Origin: Nitrospirota bacterium
GTDB lineage: Bacteria > Nitrospirota > JACRHL01
Length of the DNA stretch: 64,000 nucleotides
Reading direction: 5' to 3'
Assembly: GCA_029858285.1 (NCBI GenBank)
Contig: JAOUFN010000001.1
Coordinates: forward strand, 165,910-229,909
Position numbers and translations under genes: made by a program. Shown here piece after piece: positions 60,385 through 64,000 of this stretch. Below the pieces are notes generated by a model. It searched no databases. It was not told where the DNA came from and was given only the letters and a program-made list of their open reading frames with translations. Each line of letters starts with the position of its first letter. The first letter of the stretch is position 1.

Positions 60385-61856
60385 ACACCCTGGCGGAGGA
60401 ACTGACCCAACTGCGCGGCGCACTGGCCGCTGCCCACGCGGCACGGGCGGCGGGGCAGACCGAAAGCGTGGCCACTGCCCCCCTGTACGCCGCTCACCCC
60501 TTGCTGATGCGCCGCGAAGAGGTGGCCGAACTGCGTCCGAGGGCCGCCGAACCGGACGTGCAACCGGTATTCGCCGCTCTGGTACGGGCACAAATCCTGG
60601 GGGGATGCGCCCCGCTGCTGGATGCCATGCAGGCCGCCTTTGACCACGAAATGCTCAAGGGACTGGACAGTAAATGGCATTTTGGCGACACCGAAACGCG
60701 CATTGAGCGCGAAGCCGACCGCAAGCAACGGAAATTACTGGATCAGGCCCGCCGCCGCTCCCTGGCACGCCACGAACCCGATTTTCTGGCAGCCCTGCAT
60801 CGCAGCCATACCCTGATGGTGGACCGGGGTTTCGGCAGTTACGCTGCCATGTGTGTGGCTCTGTGGGGGGACCATCTCACAGCCCTTCTGGAAGCCGCCG
60901 AGGGATTTCTGGCCGACACCCAAACCCGCTACCGCGCCCTTCTGGTCCCGGAACTGCGGGAAGCCGGAGTGTTCCCGGACGACGCCCGCCACCACGACAT
61001 GGGATTCCTGTGGGGAGGGCATTGGGGACCGGCCTCCGGCTTGCCTTCCGCCATCGACGTCCTGCGGTCCACCCTTGCGGACCTGGCCCTGTCGCCGGAG
61101 TCCCTGCCCGGCGTGACGTCCGACCTGGAAAGCCGCGACGGCAAGCGGCCTGGGGTGCTGGTGGCGGCGGTGGACCCGCCCCAGGACGTGCGCCTGACCT
61201 TCAGCCCCTCGGACGCCTGGACGGCGATCCCGGAGTTGCTCGCCGGGGCCGGGGTGGCCCTGGCGCTGGCTGCCGCGCCGGTGGAACAGGCTGCCACGCG
61301 GCGTACCGCCCTGCATCCGGCGGTGACGGCCACCTGGCGGGCGGTATTTGCCAGCCTGTACGGCAACCCGGAGTGGATTTCCCGCCACCTGCCGGGGGTG
61401 GACGGGGAGCGGCAACAACGGCGTTTTCACCTGTGGTGGCTGTACGAGGTCCGTCGTCTGTGCGGCGCCGCGCGTTTCGCCAGCTTCCTGCACGGCCCCG
61501 GTGAGCCGGGGGACAAGGCGGACGTTTACGAGCATTACCTGCATCAGGCCTCCGGCGCGCGCTTTGAACGCGACCACTATCTGGCCCACACCCCGTGGTT
61601 TCTGGAGGATACCCAGACCTTGCGCGGCCACCTGTTCGCCGCGCGCCTGCTGGACCTGCTGGAAAACCGCTGCGGCAGCGCCTGGTTCACCAAACCGGAA
61701 GCCGGGGCACTGCTGCGCGACCTGTGGCGCGCCGGGTGGGACCGTCTGGAGCCTCTGGCCACCGTCGCCGGAGTGGCGGATGCGGACAACATCTGGCCCC
61801 TGACCGAACGTCTGGAAGCGGTGCTGGGGGAATTCACCGACGAGGAGGACGACTGA
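60375..61856 (+). CDS. M3-peptidase-like protein lacking the zinc site
   Basis: 493 residues. The C-terminal half follows the pattern of oligopeptidase-F/M3-like proteins: KRPGVLVAAVDPPQDVRL, then a helix that in active relatives contains HExxH but here reads ELLAGAGVALALA (Ala290, Gly291, Val294 in place of His, Glu, His). Later family landmarks remain: ATWRAVFASLYGNPEWISRHL, LWWLYEVRRLCGAARFASFLHG, the ARLLDLLENRCGSAWFTKPEAGALLRDLW end. A pseudopeptidase is inferred, maybe a peptide-binding or structural protein. GTG 60375 has GGAGAG upstream. Its stop (TGATG) is coupled to the uracil-DNA glycosylase gene. Confidence 0.7.
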   Translation: MELNTLAEELTQLRGALAAAHAARAAGQTESVATAPLYAAHPLLMRREEVAELRPRAAEPDVQPVFAALVRAQILGGCAPLLDAMQAAFDHEMLKGLDSKWHFGDTETRIEREADRKQRKLLDQARRRSLARHEPDFLAALHRSHTLMVDRGFGSYAAMCVALWGDHLTALLEAAEGFLADTQTRYRALLVPELREAGVFPDDARHHDMGFLWGGHWGPASGLPSAIDVLRSTLADLALSPESLPGVTSDLESRDGKRPGVLVAAVDPPQDVRLTFSPSDAWTAIPELLAGAGVALALAAAPVEQAATRRTALHPAVTATWRAVFASLYGNPEWISRHLPGVDGERQQRRFHLWWLYEVRRLCGAARFASFLHGPGEPGDKADVYEHYLHQASGARFERDHYLAHTPWFLEDTQTLRGHLFAARLLDLLENRCGSAWFTKPEAGALLRDLWRAGWDRLEPLATVAGVADADNIWPLTERLEAVLGEFTDEEDD

Positions 61857-62752
61857 TGGGTGATGCCGGGGCGCGGGACGAGGCGCAGGACGACCTGGCG
61901 CAATTGGCCGCGGTCGCCGCGGGTCAGTTGCGGGGCTGGCAGACCGCCGGAGTGCGGCGGATGACCCGAGGTTCCGGTGCAGAGCCGGCTGTGGAGACCT
62001 CTCCGCCGGTTGAAGCCGCTGTTCCCACCACCACCGTGCCGGTCGCCGCGGTCCCGGTAACCTCGGTCCCGGTGGCCGCCGCTCCCGTGGCCGCCACGAT
62101 TGCCACCGACGTACCCGTTACCCCGCCCCCCGTTGTCCCGGCTGCGGGCGGGGGGGAACGGGAGAGTCTGGATGCCGTGGCCACCGCCATGGACGGCTGC
62201 ATGCGCTGCGCCCTGGGGGCCACCCGCACCAACCTGGTGTTCGGCGTCGGCAACCCCCGGGCCGACGTGGTGTTCGTGGGCGAGGCGCCGGGGCGCGATG
62301 AGGACCTCAAGGGCGAGCCGTTCGTGGGCCGCGCCGGGCAATTGCTGACCGACATCATCGAAAAGGGCATGAAACTGCCCCGCGCTTCGGTCTACATCTG
62401 CAATACGGTAAAATGCCGTCCGCCGGAGAACCGCAATCCGGAGGCGGCGGAACTTGCGGCCTGCGAGCCGTTTCTGATCCGGCAACTGGCGGCGATCCGC
62501 CCCCGGGTGATCGTGGCGCTAGGGAAATTCGCCGCCCAGTCCCTGTGCCGCAGCGAGGCGCCCATCAGCCGCCTGCGCGGCAACTGGCACACCTACGAGG
62601 GGATCAAAATCATGCCTACCTATCACCCGGCTTACCTGCTGCGCAACCCGTCGGCCAAGCGTGAGGTTTGGGAAGACATCCGCCTGGTGATGGCCGAACT
62701 GGGCATGTCCGGCAACAAAAATGAGGATTTGTTGCGCGGAGACCCGCAGTGA
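61856..62752 (+). CDS. Type-4 uracil-DNA glycosylase
   Basis: 298 residues. Family-4 UDG with [4Fe-4S] ligands: CMRC (about residues 116-119), YICNTVKC and [29 protein letters not shown] is the catalytic uracil pocket, and [13 protein letters not shown] the later DNA-binding motif. Residues about 45-95 are a Val/Ala/Pro/Thr-rich linker. It excises uracil from DNA. ATG 61856 overlaps the previous stop by one base (TGATG); its own stop overlaps the HIT gene by four. Membership of a run ending in mutS suggests a DNA-repair unit. Confidence 0.92.
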   Translation: MGDAGARDEAQDDLAQLAAVAAGQLRGWQTAGVRRMTRGSGAEPAVETSPPVEAAVPTTTVPVAAVPVTSVPVAAAPVAATIATDVPVTPPPVVPAAGGGERESLDAVATAMDGCMRCALGATRTNLVFGVGNPRADVVFVGEAPGRDEDLKGEPFVGRAGQLLTDIIEKGMKLPRASVYICNTVKCRPPENRNPEAAELAACEPFLIRQLAAIRPRVIVALGKFAAQSLCRSEAPISRLRGNWHTYEGIKIMPTYHPAYLLRNPSAKREVWEDIRLVMAELGMSGNKNEDLLRGDPQ

Positions 62753-63273
62753 GCGATCCCCTCTGGGCCCCCTGGCGCATCGACTACATCCTGGGCAAGA
62801 AGGGGCCGGGCTGCGTCTTCTGCACCAAGGTGGCCCGCGCCAATGATCGGGAGGACGGCATTTTGCTGCGCGGCCACCACGCCTTCGTGATGCTCAACGC
62901 CTTCCCCTATGCTCCCGCCCACGTGATGATCTCGCCCTACGGCCATGTGGACTGTCTGGAAAAGCTTGCGCCGGAACCCCTGGCGGAGGTGATGGCCCTG
63001 GCGCGCCTGTCGGAAATGGCCATCCGCGAGGCCGTCCGGCCAGAGGGGTTCAACGTGGGCCTCAACATCGGTCGCGCCGCCGGGGCGGGTATCGAGGAAC
63101 ACCTGCATCTGCACCTGTTGCCGCGCTGGAACGGCGACGTCAACTTCATGCCCATGCTGGCGGACACCCATGTGATGCCCGAGGCATTGCTCGCCACTTT
63201 CGACAAACTGGCCCCCGCGTTCGCCCGCGCCGGGACCGCCGCCGGATACGGCGGGAAAGGGACCACCGCATGA
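62749..63273 (+). CDS. HIT-family hydrolase
   Basis: 174 residues. Catalytic histidine triad HLHLHLLPRW, with the FCTK zinc-like or structural Cys pair (CVFC) near the N-terminus and NAFPYAPAHVMISPYGHVDCLEKL. Members hydrolyse or phosphorolyse dinucleoside polyphosphates or nucleoside-phosphoramidates; this longer AP4A-phosphorylase-like form is common in many bacteria. GTG start overlaps the UDG stop by four bases (GTGA). The LapA ATG overlaps its stop (ATGA). Confidence 0.93.
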   Translation: MSDPLWAPWRIDYILGKKGPGCVFCTKVARANDREDGILLRGHHAFVMLNAFPYAPAHVMISPYGHVDCLEKLAPEPLAEVMALARLSEMAIREAVRPEGFNVGLNIGRAAGAGIEEHLHLHLLPRWNGDVNFMPMLADTHVMPEALLATFDKLAPAFARAGTAAGYGGKGTTA

Positions 63274-63566
63274 TCCGTCTGGCCTTGCTGTTGTTCTGCA
63301 CCCTGGTGGGCGCCCTGCTGTACTACGCCAACCGGGACATCATGGTCACGGTGCGATTTCTGGAATCCGAAACCGCACCCTTGTCCATGTCCCTGGTGTT
63401 GCTGTACGCGGTCGGCGTCGGCTTTGTGATCGGCCTGTCGGTGCTGCTGCCGGGGCTGGTCTCGGCCCGGGTGCGCCTGATGATGCACCGGAGAAACCAG
63501 TCCAAGGCCGCCAAGGACATGGTGGAGCTGATCCACCCGAATGACCCCGAGGACCACCAGCCGTGA
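63270..63566 (+). CDS. LapA-domain (DUF1049) membrane protein
   Basis: 98 residues. Two membrane helices (about 2-20 and 40-62): LALLLFCTLVGALLYYANRD and LVLLYAVGVGFVIGLSVLLPGLVS, followed by a short basic cytoplasmic tail (RVRLMMHRRNQSKAAKD). In E. coli the LapA/LapB pair regulates LPS synthesis through LpxC turnover, but a LapB gene is not present here. Overlaps the HIT gene by four bases; mutS begins ten bases later. Confidence 0.85.
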   Translation: MIRLALLLFCTLVGALLYYANRDIMVTVRFLESETAPLSMSLVLLYAVGVGFVIGLSVLLPGLVSARVRLMMHRRNQSKAAKDMVELIHPNDPEDHQP

Positions 63567-63576
63567 GCCATCCCCG

Positions 63577-64000
63577 ATGAGCGTGCGCCTTCCGCCATTG
63601 ATGCAGCAGTACCGGCAGATCAAGGCCGAGTACCCGGACGCCATCCTGTTTTTTCAGGTGGGCGATTTTTACGAAATGTTCTACGACGACGCCAGGGCCG
63701 GCGCCGCACTGCTGGAGCTCACCCTCACCACCCGCGACCGTAACAGCCTGCATCCGGTGCCCCTGTGCGGTTTCCCCGTGCATGCCGCCGAGAACTACAT
63801 CGCACGCCTGATCCGCGCCGGAAAAACCGTGGCGGTATGCGATCAGGCAGAGGACGCGGCCCAGGCCAAGGGCATCGTCAAACGCGAAGTGGTGCGCGTG
63901 ATGACCCCCGGCACCCTCACCGAAGACCATCTGCTGGAGGGGGGCGCCAACTACCTGGCCGCCGTGTGCGGAACGGGGGGGGGGGCGGATGGGGGGGAAG
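63577..64000 (+). CDS. mutS: DNA mismatch repair protein MutS, N-terminal part (runs off window)
   Basis: 141 residues visible. The mismatch-recognition domain I opens LPPLMQQYRQIKAEYPDAILFFQVGDFYEMFYDDA, with the Phe-Tyr-Glu (FYE) wedge motif, and continues LCGFPVHAAENYIARLIRAGKTVAVCDQAEDAAQAKG and VVRVMTPGTLTEDHLLE. Everything after about residue 140 is beyond the window. ATG 63577 is used. Homopolymeric G runs at 63976-63984 and 63989-63997 lie in the coding frame near the window edge. Last gene of the UDG-HIT-LapA run. Confidence 0.96.
   Translation, partial: MSVRLPPLMQQYRQIKAEYPDAILFFQVGDFYEMFYDDARAGAALLELTLTTRDRNSLHPVPLCGFPVHAAENYIARLIRAGKTVAVCDQAEDAAQAKGIVKREVVRVMTPGTLTEDHLLEGGANYLAAVCGTGGGADGGE

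Noticed and set aside
63976..63997. Runs of G in mutS as a phase-variable tract
   Set aside because: Runs of eight to nine G occur near the window edge and could be sequencing noise; not enough downstream sequence is visible to judge the frame.

Overview
The window is 64 kb of GC-rich DNA from a Gram-negative bacterium of broadly proteobacterial type. A BamD-like lipoprotein, a beta-barrel surface protein and a LapA/mutS block point to an outer membrane and a proteobacterial gene order. The tmk-holB-ricT-metG order, a complete gatCAB set and RicT itself fit Deltaproteobacteria or another deep-branching proteobacterial lineage better than Gammaproteobacteria. No rRNA, integrase, transposase or CRISPR array was seen, so I do not name a genus. 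Nearly all of it is dense housekeeping sequence. The exception is the AT-richer left edge, which holds a frameshifted Doc/Fic toxin gene.

Layout. 1-560: broken Doc-like toxin. 670-4749 (minus): DUF4177-like protein, variant ClpS, a very large secreted HExxH/TolB/barrel protein, and a CoA-binding protein. 5260-11452 (plus): glnA with a strong terminator, ispE, tRNA-Gln, prs, rplY, pth, ychF. 11551-16000: low-complexity protein, [2Fe-2S] ferredoxin (minus), GT4-like glycosyltransferase, nitronate monooxygenase. 16317-25944 (minus): REC-GAF-degenerate HD-GYP regulator, HemW, DUF2064 glycosyltransferase, tandem SagB oxidoreductase, metG, ricT, holB, tmk, many with 4-base stop/start overlaps. 26205-35666 (plus): DUF502, glmU, gatC, gatA, gatB, pirin, a DEAD-box helicase with a 57-bp tandem repeat, and a nitroreductase.

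35679-45320: a KamA-type radical SAM gene (minus), divergent from a chemotaxis cluster cheR-cheD-cheB-[MCP/CheZ-like gene]-STAS-cheY-cheA-cheW. The 601-residue protein in the middle is the most interesting item. It is soluble, has two degenerate receptor-hairpin segments and a CheZ-type D-x-x-x-Q motif, and ends in the same TLF tail as CheD. No conventional receptor, CheZ, CheC or CheX is encoded nearby.

45360-55860: dusB and tsaD (minus), a small membrane protein coupled to a BamD-like lipoprotein, an intact REC-HD-GYP phosphodiesterase, two PilZ-type proteins with degraded motifs, an SMR transporter with Glu replaced by Asp, an Ig-like lipoprotein, a SAM methyltransferase and a periplasmic helical protein. 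56056-64000: tRNA-Thr, ROK kinase, acs, then a tightly packed run of unknown gene, zinc-less M3-peptidase homologue, type-4 uracil-DNA glycosylase, HIT protein, LapA and mutS (cut by the window end).

Two c-di-GMP-type HD-GYP regulators, one apparently intact and one stripped of metal ligands, together with PilZ proteins and the chemotaxis cluster, suggest a motile organism with second-messenger control. The candidates for undescribed biology are the MCP/CheZ-like chemotaxis protein and the pseudopeptidase pair in the repair operon.
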